Below, piece by piece: positions 10,625-22,620 of a stretch of 64,000 bases of DNA. The translations under genes and the position numbers were made by a program. The DNA lies in assembly GCA_007570785.1 (NCBI GenBank), contig ML664161.1:3260919-3324918 (forward strand), in the 5' to 3' direction. Numbering within the stretch: the stretch's first letter is position 1; each line of letters starts with the position of its first letter. The notes under the pieces were generated by a model. That model was given only the letters and a program-made list of their open reading frames with translations, searched no databases and had not been told where the DNA came from. Origin of the DNA: Antilocapra americana (Eukaryota > Chordata > Mammalia > Artiodactyla > Antilocapridae).

Positions 10625-12499
10625 TATTTTTTCTAAATAGAATATTTTGATTATATGCAAACACTAACATTTGATATTTTTTTATTGAACTTAGCTATTT
10701 GTTCAATAAGTTTCTCCTATGATATCAAATACTGTACTTTATATTCCTTAACCAATATATGTGCTGAGATCTTCCCTGTATACTTGGAAAGTCACTGAGT
10801 GATGAACTGCAAAATCATTAAGACTGAATATCTTCTTACTACAAATGAGATCTTCAATTAATGTGGATTTATTCTTAACAAAAACCACAAAATAAATCCT
10901 TTTGTAGGCCAATGAGATAAAACTTTTAAGGTGAAGTTCATGTGTGAAAAAGCAGCTTTCTTTTTTCCTTTTTATCTTTACAAACTCATTCATTATCTTC
11001 CCTAGCCCTACTATATTCCCACAAGAAATTTTATTGTAGTCTTGCTGTACTGCTGATCACTTCCTCTCTCATCCTCCCTCATTTCACAGGTTATAGATTG
11101 TCAATCCTTCATCCTGGACTGATACACTAGAATTTGACTAAATATGATGTTCAATATCAGGAATTGAAGGAGAGATTTGCTGGAATATCAAAATGAGCTA
11201 CTCCAATGTCTACTGGATTCCCATATATTTTGGGGTACCCAAAATGTTGCTTTATATCTTATGCTGCAGCGACCAGAATGCCCTTTCCAGTTTAAAAAAT
11301 GATCTGCATCTTACATCTTTATATTTTATTAGTATAATGCACTTTACTTGTGGCAATGGCAAAGAACCTGAAAGATACTATTATTGAACCACTGGTATCT
11401 CTCTGCTTACTCTTCTAATCTTAGGGAGTCATGCTATGTGATATTTATGTTGATTACTAATGAAATGCAACATATACAATCTCGATGCTTAATATAAGAC
11501 TGAGTTTTGTGACTTAGTCAACAAAATGAATGCAAGCTGATGACAGTAACATTGCTGCATTTCTAATTGGCTTATTGGCTTGCAACCTCCTTGGGAGCTG
11601 TCCCAAGTGTAATCTGGAACCATCCCTGTATGTGGAGGATAGAGAGAGAGAGACTAAAGAAAAGGCAAACCAGGTCAGATTGGTAGGTGGCAGGTTTAAC
11701 AAGCAAGGGAACTTATGATGCTTGTTTTGGGTAGTTGCAAGGTTAATAGATTTCTTCACCTAACCACCAGAATCTTAAAAGTTTATGTAGAAGTCTTAAC
11801 TGGATTTAGTCAGATGTCCAGTTCAGACAGCTTCAACATCACATTCCAACTTCAAGGCTGTATATGGGAGTAGCTTCTGAGAGTGGGGGAAGCAAGCAGA
11901 ACTCACATTCCAAGGATGGGGTTTGGGGGTCAGTGGGATCCTCTTGTTGCCTGGGTTCAGCTCATGGATCAACTGCACCTCCTCCACCATGGCTTTGAAT
12001 AGAAATCGTATAGTAGGAACATTAAAGGAATTTAGATAAAGTTTAGTTCAAATGATTCCAAGTGCAACATAAATAGGTACAGTAGACACATAAATTTGCA
12101 CATAAGAAATGATAAAGTTACTAATACCTAAATTGTGGGAAAAGTAAGTGTGACCTGGAAACATGTATAAGAAGCTATCGCTGTCTGATATTGCCTTGAA
12201 TATGAATTATGAAAAATGCATAATGGACAAAAATTTATTGTGTATGAATGTATGTGTGTTTGTCATAAAACTCCTATTCAGCATTTTGCATTTGAAAATA
12301 TCTGGTTGATTATCATATTTAGAGATCTTATCATGTAAAAGGGAGGAATACTAGAAAAATATGGAATGTTCTGCCTCTTTGCAATTCTGAGACAGCCTTC
12401 CAAAACCTTTATGATTCAGAGGAATTCAAAGTAAAGAGCATCTTATAAATGAGATCAAATGATAAAAAAATGGATGGTGATGAGGAGATATCAGAAAAC

Positions 12500-12700
12500 C
12501 TGAGAAGCTTATGACACCCAAGACGCAGCTGGTAACTCTCTGGAACATCGCTATAAACTCTCATTACCCTACTTGATGACAATTGTTCACGCTTTTCACA
12601 GCTGTTTGAATTGCCAGAGCAGCTGTTACCTGCAAAAGATTATTTGAAGAGATTAGTCTCCTGTAGACCATCCAACAGCTCTCTTAAAAAGACTGACATG
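12500..12700. promoter_or_regulatory. Candidate enhancer-like block with three CAGCTG E-boxes
   Basis: Less AT-rich than its surroundings and free of recognised repeats. CAGCTG occurs at 12526-12531, 12599-12604 and 12620-12625, with the palindrome ACAATTGT at 12579-12586. E-boxes of this type bind bHLH factors. That this block is regulatory is inference only; no gene is in sight. Confidence 0.22.
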
Positions 12701-12997
12701 CACAGCACAAATCATTCAGCAACAGAAGGCAAGCAGATACTAAATTAGATCTGAGGTGTCAACTGAAGAAACATTGACAATTCATGGGGATTAGTGTTTT
12801 GATTCCTCAAACTTGTCTCTCTCAAACTACTAAAGTGATTTCTGCAGTCATTTTCCCCCTCCTTTAAAGGAAAAATAACTTTGGCAAACTTATAGTTAAT
12901 CATGATTTGGTATCTTATGTAGATAAATTGTCTTAATTGCTTATGATTGTCCTGATAACTCTTAAAACTGAATACTGATTTTTTTTTACACCTTGTG

Positions 12998-13046
12998 GAA
13001 AAAGTCCGCAAAGAGTCAGACACAACTGAAAGACTGAACTGAACTG
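12998..13046 (+). mobile_element. 49-bp BovB/ART2A tail insertion with TSD
   Basis: Only the extreme 3' end of BovB is present: gcaaagagtcagacacaact followed by the actgaactgaactg tail repeat. Flanked by acaccttgtg at 12988-12997 and acactttgtg at 13047-13056, a 10-bp duplication with one difference. This suggests a complete, extremely 5'-truncated insertion, not a relic of a larger copy. Confidence 0.75.
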
Positions 13047-13056
13047 ACACTTTGTG

Positions 13057-13859
13057 AAGGAAATATAGGAGTCTTTGCAAAGTTCTCTTTAGAGAATTTT
13101 AAAATATTTTTAAAAACTCTTTAACTTGTAGACCTTCAGCATTCAACAGATGTTCATGATCTGCTGAAAGTTCATTGGTAATTTTCCACCTGTCATGGAA
13201 CTCTGTTTTGAAGACATTATAAATGGCTAATTGCTACTGAGAGCAGTATTTTTTACCTTATTCAGAATCTGTAGATATGGAATTTGTTTGAATGATCTTA
13301 TTGAAATTAAAAACGTTGTGCCAAGACCAGAGAATTCTATTGTTCTCTGTGCCCTGTAGATTTATGTAAATTAGATCTCTTCTTAATACCTTAATGCTAA
13401 ATGTCTTTCATGCGAGAGTATTCCTTTTGATCTCTCTAATAATACAAGTGTGGAAGAGTACATCGGAAGGCTTTTTAAGAGTATTTTTCACTTTCTAGCA
13501 GCTGCTTCAATTTCGTACATGAAGAATGACCTGGCAAAAAAAAAAAAAGAGTTTTCTCTTTATAATATTAAAAGATGGCAACTTGTAACATTTAAAATAA
13601 CACTTCAAGTGACTGAATTTGCTATTTATTAAGGCATCATGTTTGGTTAAATATACCTCACTTACACCCTCACAAAGTAATCTTATTATTATGATCATAC
13701 TTTTTGCCATGAAATAGCTAATATATTTGTTCCATCTTTAAACTTTGTAACTAATTTTTCTTCATAGTGTAATGTTCATAAAATTTAAAATATATATGTA
13801 AGAATAGTTTTACAATCTAATCCTTATATATCCTAGTTATGGGACATTTATACCTCTAT
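13057..13859. other. Single-copy AT-rich DNA
   Basis: No recognised gene or repeat. Contains an A-run near 13536-13547. Confidence 0.5.
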
Positions 13860-14068
13860 GCGGCTTCCCTGGTGACTCAGCTTTAAAGAATCCACCTGCA
13901 GTGTAGGAGACATGGATTCTATCCCTGGGTACCAAAGATCCCTTGGAGAAGGAAATGGCAACCCACCCTAGTATTCTTGTCTGGGAAATCACATGGTCAG
14001 AGGAGCCTGGAGAACTATAGTCCATAAGGTCACAAAAGAGTTGGACACAACTTAGCAACTAAATATTA
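13860..14068 (+). mobile_element. Bov-tA SINE
   Basis: Head cggcttccctggtgactcag, B-box region attctatccctggg and tail gagttggacacaacttagc are all visible. Near full length. Confidence 0.9.
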
Positions 14069-15364
14069 CAATCTTTTAAAAATAATAGTACCTCAAAAAT
14101 TTTGAAAATAGTGTATACTTGAGAATAGATGTTTTGAAAATCTAAAGATGTAATCTGATGATTTGATGCTGCAAATAATTTATTCAATCATTGACATACA
14201 CTTAAATTTAGTAGAATTTGCCAAAATGTGATTAAAACCCCAATGAATTTTTATGTTATCATAAAACCTAAACAGCAAATTTCAACTAAGTTGCATTCTC
14301 ATGTAGAAAGCATATAATACATTTGCATTCTCCTTCTGACCAGAACATTATTACAATAGTAAATTTTTTTTTAGAAAATGAAGCAATATCTTACATGCCT
14401 TTGATTGATGAGTTACTAACATAATTTTCCAAATGAATAAGACTGATCTTAGCTATTTATCAGAAACCTCTTTCTTATTTTTCATTTACATTTTGGGTAA
14501 TTTTATCGATTTCCTTCACTTTTTTTTTCTATGGTAGACTGTGAAGTTTTTCTTGTATATTTAGAATAATTATACATTTTATATACTGGTAAGGCTGTTT
14601 AACAAAATTTAAGGCTATATTTAGTGGAATAATTACAGGACAAAATTTGTGAGTAAATTTAATTTTCCAGTTGACATTATTAGTTTGCAGAAGAAATAAG
14701 ATGAATATTGTTATCAGAAATAAACCTCTAGGGAATATCAATTTATGTTTTTCAGTTTGTAGAAAGAAATAAGACAAAGGAACTCGATAATTTCTTATAA
14801 ACAGGTAAATTATTTCCCTCCTATAATATGAACCTTGTTAATTATACATCTCCTTTATTACCACTTTCATCTAACTCTTTTTATTTATCCTTAACTTCTG
14901 TAATGGATTTTTATCCAGAGTTTTTTGTTGTTGTTCTGTTTTTCTCACACTGCTCTTAGAGATCATCTCCAAATCTTGTCACTTTCCCTCTTAAAACTTT
15001 CAGTGACTCCCTAGCACCAAAGGGTACATGACAAATTCTAAATCAAGACAAAGTCTAATTTCCTTAGCAAAACCTAAGATAATAGTGTTTGTTAGACTAC
15101 AGTATCAGCTGTTTCAAGCATACTGATCAAGTTGTTCATTCTAATAGAAGCTTTACATAAAGAAAGCAAGAAGACTTATTTGGGTATAGTGTACAAGAAG
15201 AAAGGCATGTTACTTCCTTCTTTTTGTCCTTCATGTATCTGTTACATTTAGTTCCAAAGTCAGGTGATTTTGTATCCTAGTTTAGGATAGATATCCATTC
15301 TGCATCAGGATAGACATGGTAATAGATATAATGTTAGGGAATTCTGTTAGATCACGCCTTGACT
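14069..15364. other. Single-copy DNA with a possible L2 relic
   Basis: Mostly AT-rich with no gene seen. Around 14948-15080 the pattern ctcttaaaactttcagtgac followed by tccctagcacc and ttccttagc resembles a diverged L2 LINE segment; this is a low-certainty match. Confidence 0.4.
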
Positions 15365-16062
15365 GAGAGTGAAAAAGCTGGATTAAAAACTCAACATTCA
15401 GAAAACTAAGATCATGGCATCCAGTCTCATCACATCATGGTAAATAGAAGGAGAAAAGGTGGAAACAGTGATGGATTTTATTTTCTTGGGCTCCAAAATG
15501 CAGATGGTGATTGCAGCCATGAAATTAAAGATGCTTGCTCCTTGGAAGGAAAGCTATGACAAACCTAGACAGTGTATTAAAAAGTAGAGTCATCACTTTG
15601 CTGAGAAAGGTCTATATAGTCAAAACAGTACTCATGTACAGATGTGAGACCTGGACTATAAAGAAGGCTGAGTACAGAAGATGCTTTTGAAATGTAAAGC
15701 TGGAGAAGACTCTTGTGAGTCCCTTGGACTGCAACGATATCAAATCAGTCAATTCTAAAGGAAATCAACCTTGAATATTCATTAGCAGGACTGATCCTGA
15801 AACTGAAGATCCAATACTTTGATCACCTGATGCAAAGAGCTGACTCACTGGAAAAGACTCTGATGCTGGGAAAATTGAAGGCAAAAGGAGAAGGGAGTGG
15901 CAGACAATGAGACAGATAGCAAGATAGATAGCATGACTTACTCAATGGACATGAATCTGAGCAAACTCCAGGAGATAGTGAGGGACTGGGGAGCCTGGCT
16001 TGCTGCTGCCCATGAGGATCACAAACAGTGGGACATGACTTAGTGACTGAGCCACGACAATA
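15365..16062 (+). mobile_element. BovB LINE, 3' fragment
   Basis: Begins in the part just after the RT motifs (gagagtgaaaaagctgg, then cattcagaaaactaagatca). It continues through gacaaacctagacagtgtat and gactcactggaaaagactct to the 3' end near catgacttagtgactgagcc. Many substitutions and shifts, so an older copy. No clear target-site duplication. Confidence 0.93.
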
Positions 16063-17334
16063 GAAACAAATTCTCTCATATAATGGTGGTTGTTTAACTT
16101 TACTCATAGCATATGATATCGTCTAACTTCCATTCCCATGTTTTTAAATTGTTTCCAGAATTCCTTTTTCAGCACTATGACTGGTAGGTTATTATAGAAA
16201 TAGAATGTTTATAATTTGGAAAAAATATTTTAAATTATAATAAATAACATTATAATAAAACTTTTGCTAAAATAATGGCAAACCCCCTGATTCATATAAA
16301 CAGCATTTGTTTCAAACTAAGTTTTCATGGTTTGGTTGCTATTTTACATTTGACAGCTGAAGTTGAACTGTGTATATATGTAACTTCTAGTGATTTGGTC
16401 TGACAATCTTTAGCTTATGCAATTATAGATAAATTTTCAAACAAAATTTGGATTTGCATTTATTCAAACTTTGTGAAAAACAGAGATATGACAAATCTAT
16501 AATACAATATTTCTAATGTGCTACAATTTGTTATCTAAAGTTAGCTGCTCAGTATTCCTCTCTTCTCTGTACTTACTGCACTGTGTGGAGTCAGTTTCCT
16601 ATTTTATTGTATTTGCATTGAACTTGCTTTGACAAAAAGAAAAGGTGAATGAATAAATATTGATCTGTTTCTGTCTCCTCAAGAATTTTTTGTCTTGTTA
16701 TTTTCTATTAATGCTTAGTTGCTGAAATAGCAACAAGACTTATTTACAGTAGCCACTTTTATTATGTGCAAATAGGTGATTAACAAGTCAAATACACATT
16801 AGTGTTGATGGGACAGTATATATGAATGTGATTCTAAACAGAAGGGATCATATTGTAATGATGTAATAGTAGTGTTATTGCTTTTATTGTATTTATTTTT
16901 AATATGAGTTCCTTAATTAAAATGTTGATTAAAAAGTTGACAGTTATCTGCATAAAAACAAAATAAATATTTGAAAGGGTAGATTATGGGTGGATATATT
17001 TAACACTAAAATTTTCTAAATACAATAATCTTGCTTCATTTGTAGTTAATTATGGAGGCTAATAGAACAGTAGCTGAGCAACAAACACTTTCACTTTTCT
17101 CACATTATTTTACATTTTAAGAATGACAGCTATTTCATATGTTTTTCAGTATCTCTCCAAAAATACCATCTCTAAACTGTGTTTTATATATTAGCTTATC
17201 TGACACTTCTAAAGGATTTCTTAAATATTATAATGCACATCTTCTAAACAAAATACTGTTTTCTTTTCATCCAAATAATATATCAATCAAGAACTGGCAG
17301 TCAAGGTTTATATTTTTAGTCAAGGATAACCTAA
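16063..17334. other. Single-copy AT-rich DNA
   Basis: No recognised gene, RNA gene or repeat. Confidence 0.5.
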
Positions 17335-17492
17335 ATGGGAAAAGAACTTGAAATAGAATAGATACACACATATGTATAATTGAATGTATAGATGTATAGT
17401 TGAATACATTATGTATGTATATATGTATAATTGAATCACTTTGCCATACACCTGAAACTAACACAATATTGTACTCCAATATAAGATAAAAA
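17335..17492 (+). mobile_element. L1 3' UTR terminus
   Basis: Ends in ttgaatcactttgccataca, then cctgaaactaacacaat and atactccaatata-like sequence, the typical 3' terminus of older L1 families. The left part is expanded TATG-type simple sequence. Confidence 0.75.
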
Positions 17493-17970
17493 CATTTTTG
17501 AAAAAGGATAGGAAAACCAACAAGGAAAAGTTAAGCATCTCAGGATCAGAAATATCCAAATACTTTTTAATACCAGTGATTCTTACTGTCATTTCAACCT
17601 GGATGTCTAGAAAGAATTGTAGCAATGGAAGAAAACCTATCCAATGAAGACATGGCCATTGGTAGAGGAGAGGGTCAGGACAGAGGGATGGAAGTGAGGA
17701 GATATTAATATATCTACCTCCTTCTTCTCTCTGTGCCTTGTGCTCCCTATAGGTCAAAGCCAATCAGATAACAGAAAAACAAGTCTGAATGGTAAAATTC
17801 AAAGAGGAGAACTTCCCAGGATGCAGAAAAGTCAGAGAGCCATGAAAGATGGATTCAAAGGACAATAGTATGTGTTTGTCCTTTGTTTAGATAGAAGAAA
17901 AACTGGGTAAACAACTTGGAGGGAATATAAAAATCTCATTAGTCTCTGTATTTTTTCAGGGGTTTTTCAT

Positions 17971-18100
17971 AGTAGAGAAGATCCCCTGGAGGAGGCAATG
18001 GCAGTCCCCTCTAGTTTTTTTGCCTGAAAAATTCCAAAATCGGAGGATCCTGGTGGGCTACAGACCATGGGGTGACAAAGAGTCAGACACAACTGATTGA
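17971..18100 (+). mobile_element. Bov-tA SINE, 5' truncated
   Basis: Starts at gaagatcccctggaggaggc and runs to gagtcagacacaactgattg. The tRNA-like head is absent. Confidence 0.85.
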
Positions 18101-18439
18101 ATATGAACACACACACAGATTTCAGGTAAGGTAGCTGGAAAAACTAGGAGATTTTAAAATAATTATTACTACAATCTCCACTTCTGTCCTATGTCTTGAA
18201 GGCTAAGATGACATTAAATAGTCCTTCTATCAACATTCCATGTTTCCTTACTCTCATTGGTCTCTTGGTATGTCGAGGAGTGTTATTTGGTATGCTTTAT
18301 TGGCATAAGAATAACAAGAGGCAGCTCAAATAATGATTAGAATCTTTAGCATAGTCTTACAGCCTTCATTTATCTCCTTAAAATAGAGCTGAATCACCTA
18401 TGCCAATACTTGGGGAATTTCTTTTCTTGGTTCTTGAAC

Positions 18440-19115
18440 TGCAAGCCTTGGAAAATTCAATAGCTGAAAAGCAGAGAATGTCTGATTTGTCATAGATATG
18501 ATACCACATCTGGAATCACAGTGGTGATTAGTACCACTGCCTGAATAAGTCTGTGATAACCCACAGTTAAAGACCCATCAAATTTTTGCAGTGGTCAGAT
18601 AGGCAAATTAAATAAAGATGTGATTGGAAGACCCTATTATGGTGATAATGGACTAGGGTGGATAACATAATGAAGCTAGGGTGCTAGCATCATTCAGACA
18701 TTCTAATTGCACTAACATCTATAATTTTCTCAAGTATTCAGTGTTGATTTTGTTTATTATCTCAGTGAGAGATGGGAGGCAGTTCTACTTGGCTCTGACT
18801 ACAAAATGAGCCTTCACCATTACTGTAAGATTTCTCAGTTAATACGTTTATGTATCTCCATTATATATTTGGAATGAGAAAGCTGTAATTTACTTCTACA
18901 GTCCCACCAAACTTTCTGTGAGATGTACTGATACTGATACCATCTATCACATGAATTCTGATACCCTCATTCTAAATAGAAGACCACAGTAGCATTTTGG
19001 TTACCTAGGAAACAGGATAGTGTGTCAATTCAAAGACAGGATATCTGAATATTTTCCTTTCCAAAAGAAAAATTCACCCCAGTATGTAACCAGTAATCCT
19101 TGGAGGGGTGGAGCT
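18440..19115 (-). mobile_element. ERV-L endogenous retrovirus pol relic
   Basis: Old class III (ERV-L) pol sequence in antisense orientation. The order of blocks parallels the antisense of mammalian ERV-L reverse transcriptase/protease-side sequence: gataacccacagttaaagac with ccatcaaatttttgcagtgg, then gatgtgattggaagaccc, then gcagttctacttggctctga, then attttggttacctaggaaac. No LTR of this element is seen nearby and no frame is open, so it is inert. The family call rests on pattern recognition of a very diverged copy; boundaries are approximate. Confidence 0.55.
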
Positions 19116-19527
19116 TAGACTAAAAGGAGGAATCAGAAGGTACATATTAGTGTTTGCATTGCAGAATTCACTTTCATAAAAACCTAGTCTTATCCTTAAG
19201 TGTCACAGCATCTATGAACTGGTTTACTATTCCAAGAGACATGCCAAATATGTGCCAAAAATGTGTAACACTCTGCAAAAGTATAATCTGGAATAGGCAG
19301 TGATGGTGAGTAAAAAGCACGACCTCTCCTTCCTTCCTCCCTCCATTCTCTTGCTGGTACCTCTCTTTGATTAACTTCAATCAAATGATAGATAGTAAGA
19401 AAACACCATTGATACAGACTTTAGAGATTGGCCTCATGAAACACTGACCAGAGCAGAGTAGACAGACCTGGAAGAAAATAATAAACAGCAGAAAAGCAAG
19501 CCAGTTATACAATCAGGTCTTCTAAAC

Positions 19528-19592
19528 CTGAGGGTCTACAGTCCATGGGATCACATAGAGTCAGCCATGACTGAGCATGCATGCGTGCTTAT
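19528..19592 (+). mobile_element. Bov-tA SINE tail fragment
   Basis: Only the tail is present: tctacagtccatgggatcac, then gagtcagccatgactgagc. Confidence 0.75.
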
Positions 19593-19660
19593 CTTAAATG
19601 TGAGATGGGAACCCCACTATACTGTTAAAGAAATAGCTTAGATAAATCTTTATATTTCAT

Positions 19661-20732
19661 CAGTTCAATTCAGTCACTCAGTCATGTGCGACTCTTTGTG
19701 ATCCCATGAACCGCAGCATGTCAGGCCTCCCTGTCCATCACTAACGCCCAGAGTCCACCCAAACCCATGTCCATTGAGGCAGTGATGCCATCCAACCAAC
19801 TCATCCTCTGTCATCCCCTTCTCCTCCTGCCCCCAATCTTTCCCAGTATCAGGGATTTTTCCAAAGAGATAACTCTTCGCATGAGGTGGCCAAAGTATTG
19901 GAGTTTCAGCTTCAACATCAGTCCTTCCAATAAACACTCAAGACTGATTTCCTTTAGGATGGACTAGTTGGATCTTATTTCAGTCCAAGGGACTCTCAAA
20001 AGTCTTCTCCAACACCACAGTTTTAAAGCCTCAATTCTTCGACACTCAGCTTTCTACACTGTCCAACTCTCACATCCATACATGACTACTGGCAAAACCA
20101 TAGCCTTCACTACATGCACCTTTGTTGGTAAAGTAATGTCTCTGCTTTTTAATATGCTATCTAGGTTGGTCATAACTTCCCTTTCAAGGAATAAGCATCT
20201 TTTAATTTCATGGTTGCAATTATCATCTGCAGCGATTTTGGAGCCCCCCAAAATAAAGCCTGCCACTGTTTCCACATCTATTTGCCATGAAATGATGGGA
20301 CCAGATGCCATGATCTTAGTTTTCTGAATGTTGAGCTTTAAGCCAACCTATTCACTCTCCTCCCTCACTTTCACCAAGAGGATATTTAGTTCCTCTTCAC
20401 TTTCTGCCATGAGGGTGGTGTCATCTGCATATCTGAGATTATTGATATTTCTCTCAGCAATCTTGATTCCAGCTTGTGTTCCTCCAATCCAATATTTCTT
20501 ATGATGTACTCTTCATATAAGTTAAATAAGCAGAGTGACAATATACAGCCTTGACATACTCCTTTTCCTATTTGGAACCAGTCTGTTGTTCCATGTCCAG
20601 TTCTAACTGTTGCTTCCTGACATGCATTCAGGTTTTTCAAGAGACAGGTCAGGTAGTCTGGTATTCCCATATCTTTAAGAATTTCCCACAGTTGATAGTG
20701 ATCCACACAGTCAAAGTCTTTGGCATAGCAAT
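19661..20732 (-). mobile_element. BovB LINE, 3' part, minus strand
   Basis: Left end is the reverse of the BovB tail (cagttcaattcagtcactca). The copy runs leftward from the RT domain, passing the reverse of the YADD region near 20410-20440. It breaks off at agtctttggcatag near 20732. It forms a long inverted repeat with the last roughly 1.1 kb of the copy at 20811-22610. Confidence 0.95.
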
Positions 20733-21080
20733 GTGTTTACTTATAACAAAAATTCTACAAGAATGTTATAGATTTAACAGATGTGTTTTATATGTTACTA
20801 CATAGAATTTGAATGCAGAGTTTCAAGGAACAGCAAGGAGAGATAAGAAAGCTTTCCTCAGCCATCATTGCAAAGAAATAGAGAAAAACAATAGAATGGG
20901 AAGGACTAGAGATGTATTCAAGAAAATGAGATTTATCAAGGGAAAATTTCATGCAAAAATGAGCACAATAAAGAACAGAAATGGTATTCACCTAACAGAG
21001 GCAGAACATATTAAGAAGAATTCCAAGAATACACAGAAGAACTATACAAAAAAGATCATGACCCAGATAATCACGATGGT

Positions 21081-21365
21081 GTGATCACTCACCTAGAGCA
21101 AGACATCCCGGAATGCGAAGTCAAGTGGGCCTTAGGAAGCATCACCATTAACAAAGCTAGTGGAGGTGATAGAATTCCAGTTGAGCTATTTCAAATCCTG
21201 AAAGATGATGCTGTGAAAGTGCTGCACTCAATATGCCAGCAAATTTGGAAAACTCAGCAGTGGCCACAGGACTGGAAAAATGTCAGTTTTCATTCCTATC
21301 CCAAAGAAAGGCAATGCCAAAGAATGCTCAAACTACTGCACAATTGCACTCATCCTACACACTAG
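21081..21365 (+). pseudogene. BovB RT N-terminal fragment
   Basis: A 94-codon open stretch from the front of the RT domain, including the GGDRIPVELFQILK-type block that opens the fingers region and ending in a frameshifted tail. Part of the dead copy at 20811-22610. Confidence 0.85.
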
Positions 21366-21713
21366 TAAAATAATGCTCAAAATTCTCCAAGCCAGGCTTC
21401 AACAGTACGTGAATCATGAACTTCCAGATGTGCCAGCTGGATTTTAAAAAGGCAGATGAACCAGATATCCAATTGCCAACATCTGTTGAATCAGTGAAAA
21501 AGCAACAGACTTCCAGATAAACCTCTACTTCTGCTTTGTTGACTATGCCAAAGGCTTTGACTATGTGGATCACCACAAAACGTGGAAAATTCTTCAAGAG
21601 ATAGGAATACCAGACCACCTGACATGCCTTCTGAGAAATCTATATGCAGGGCAAGAAGCAACAGTTAGAACTGGACATGGAACAACAGACTTGTTCCAAA
21701 TAAGGAAAGGAGT

Positions 21714-22259
21714 ATGTCAAGGCTGTATATTGTCACCCTATTTATCTTATATGCAGAGTACATCATTAGAAATGCTGGGCTGGATGAAGTAGAAGCTGGG
21801 ATCAAGATTGCTGGGAGAAATGTCAATAACCTCAGATATGCAGATGACACAACCCTTATGGCAGAAAGTGAAGAACTAAAGAGTCTCCTGATGAAAGTGA
21901 AAGAGGAAAGTGAAAAAGTTGGCTTAAAGCTCAACATTCAGAAAACTAAGATCATGGCATCTGGTCCCATCACTTCATGGCAAACAGATGGGGAAACAGT
22001 GGAAACAGTGGCTGACTTTATTTATGGGAGCTCCAAAATCACTGCCAATGGTGATTGCTGCAATGAAATTAAAAGACACTTATTTCTTGGATGGAAAGTT
22101 ATGGCCAACCTGGATAGCATGTTGAAAAGCAGAGACATTACTTTGCCAACAAAGGTTCGTCTAGTCAAGGCTATGGTTTTTCCAGTAGTCATGTATAGAT
22201 GTGAGAGCTGTACTATAATGAAAGCTGAGTGCCAAAGAATTTATGTTTTTGATCTGTGA
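21714..22259 (+). pseudogene. BovB reverse transcriptase fragment with YADD box
   Basis: The longest RT remnant in the window, 181 codons. The catalytic YADD box is at residues 42-45, followed by the thumb-side region (KVGLKLNIQKTKIMASGP) and the post-RT segment with the PTKVRLVKAMVFPVVMY block. The upstream RT motif (VCQGCILSP) lies in a different frame at about 21712-21740, so a frameshift splits the domain. In an active element this enzyme copies RNA at a nicked target; this copy cannot. Confidence 0.9.
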
Positions 22260-22620
22260 TGTTGGAGAATACTCTTGATTGTCTCTTGGACTGTAAGGAG
22301 ATCCAACCAGTCCATCTTAAGTAAAAATCAGTACTGAATGTTCATTGGAAGGATTGATGCTGAAGCTGAAACTCCCACACTTTGGCCATCTGAGATGAAG
22401 AACTGACTCATTGGAAAAGACCCTGATACTGGATAAGATTGAAGGCAGGAGAAGGAAATGACAGAGAATGACATGATTGGATAGCGTAACTGACTCAATG
22501 GACATGAGTTTGAATAAAATCCGGGAGTTGGTGATGGACAGGAAGGCCTGATGTGCTATAGTCCATGGTCGCAAAGAGCCAGACACAACTGAGCAATGAC
22601 CTGAACTGAACATAGAATTT

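Larger units (their letters stand above)
9143..12987. other. Single-copy DNA, no gene seen
   Basis: Longest block with few recognised repeats. No open frame above about 81 codons, no splice-like gene structure, no RNA gene recognised. It contains a TA/CA microsatellite and a candidate conserved block at 12500-12700, listed separately. Confidence 0.5.
20811..22610 (+). mobile_element. BovB LINE, 5' truncated, with TSD
   Basis: Starts at gaatgcagagtttcaagg, well downstream of the endonuclease, and continues through the whole RT domain and the 3' end (gagcaatgacctgaactgaa). The 10-mer catagaattt lies at 20801-20810 and again at 22611-22620, directly outside both ends. So this is a complete 1.8-kb insertion event. 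Reading frame is broken by frameshifts (for example near 21740). Confidence 0.95.
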
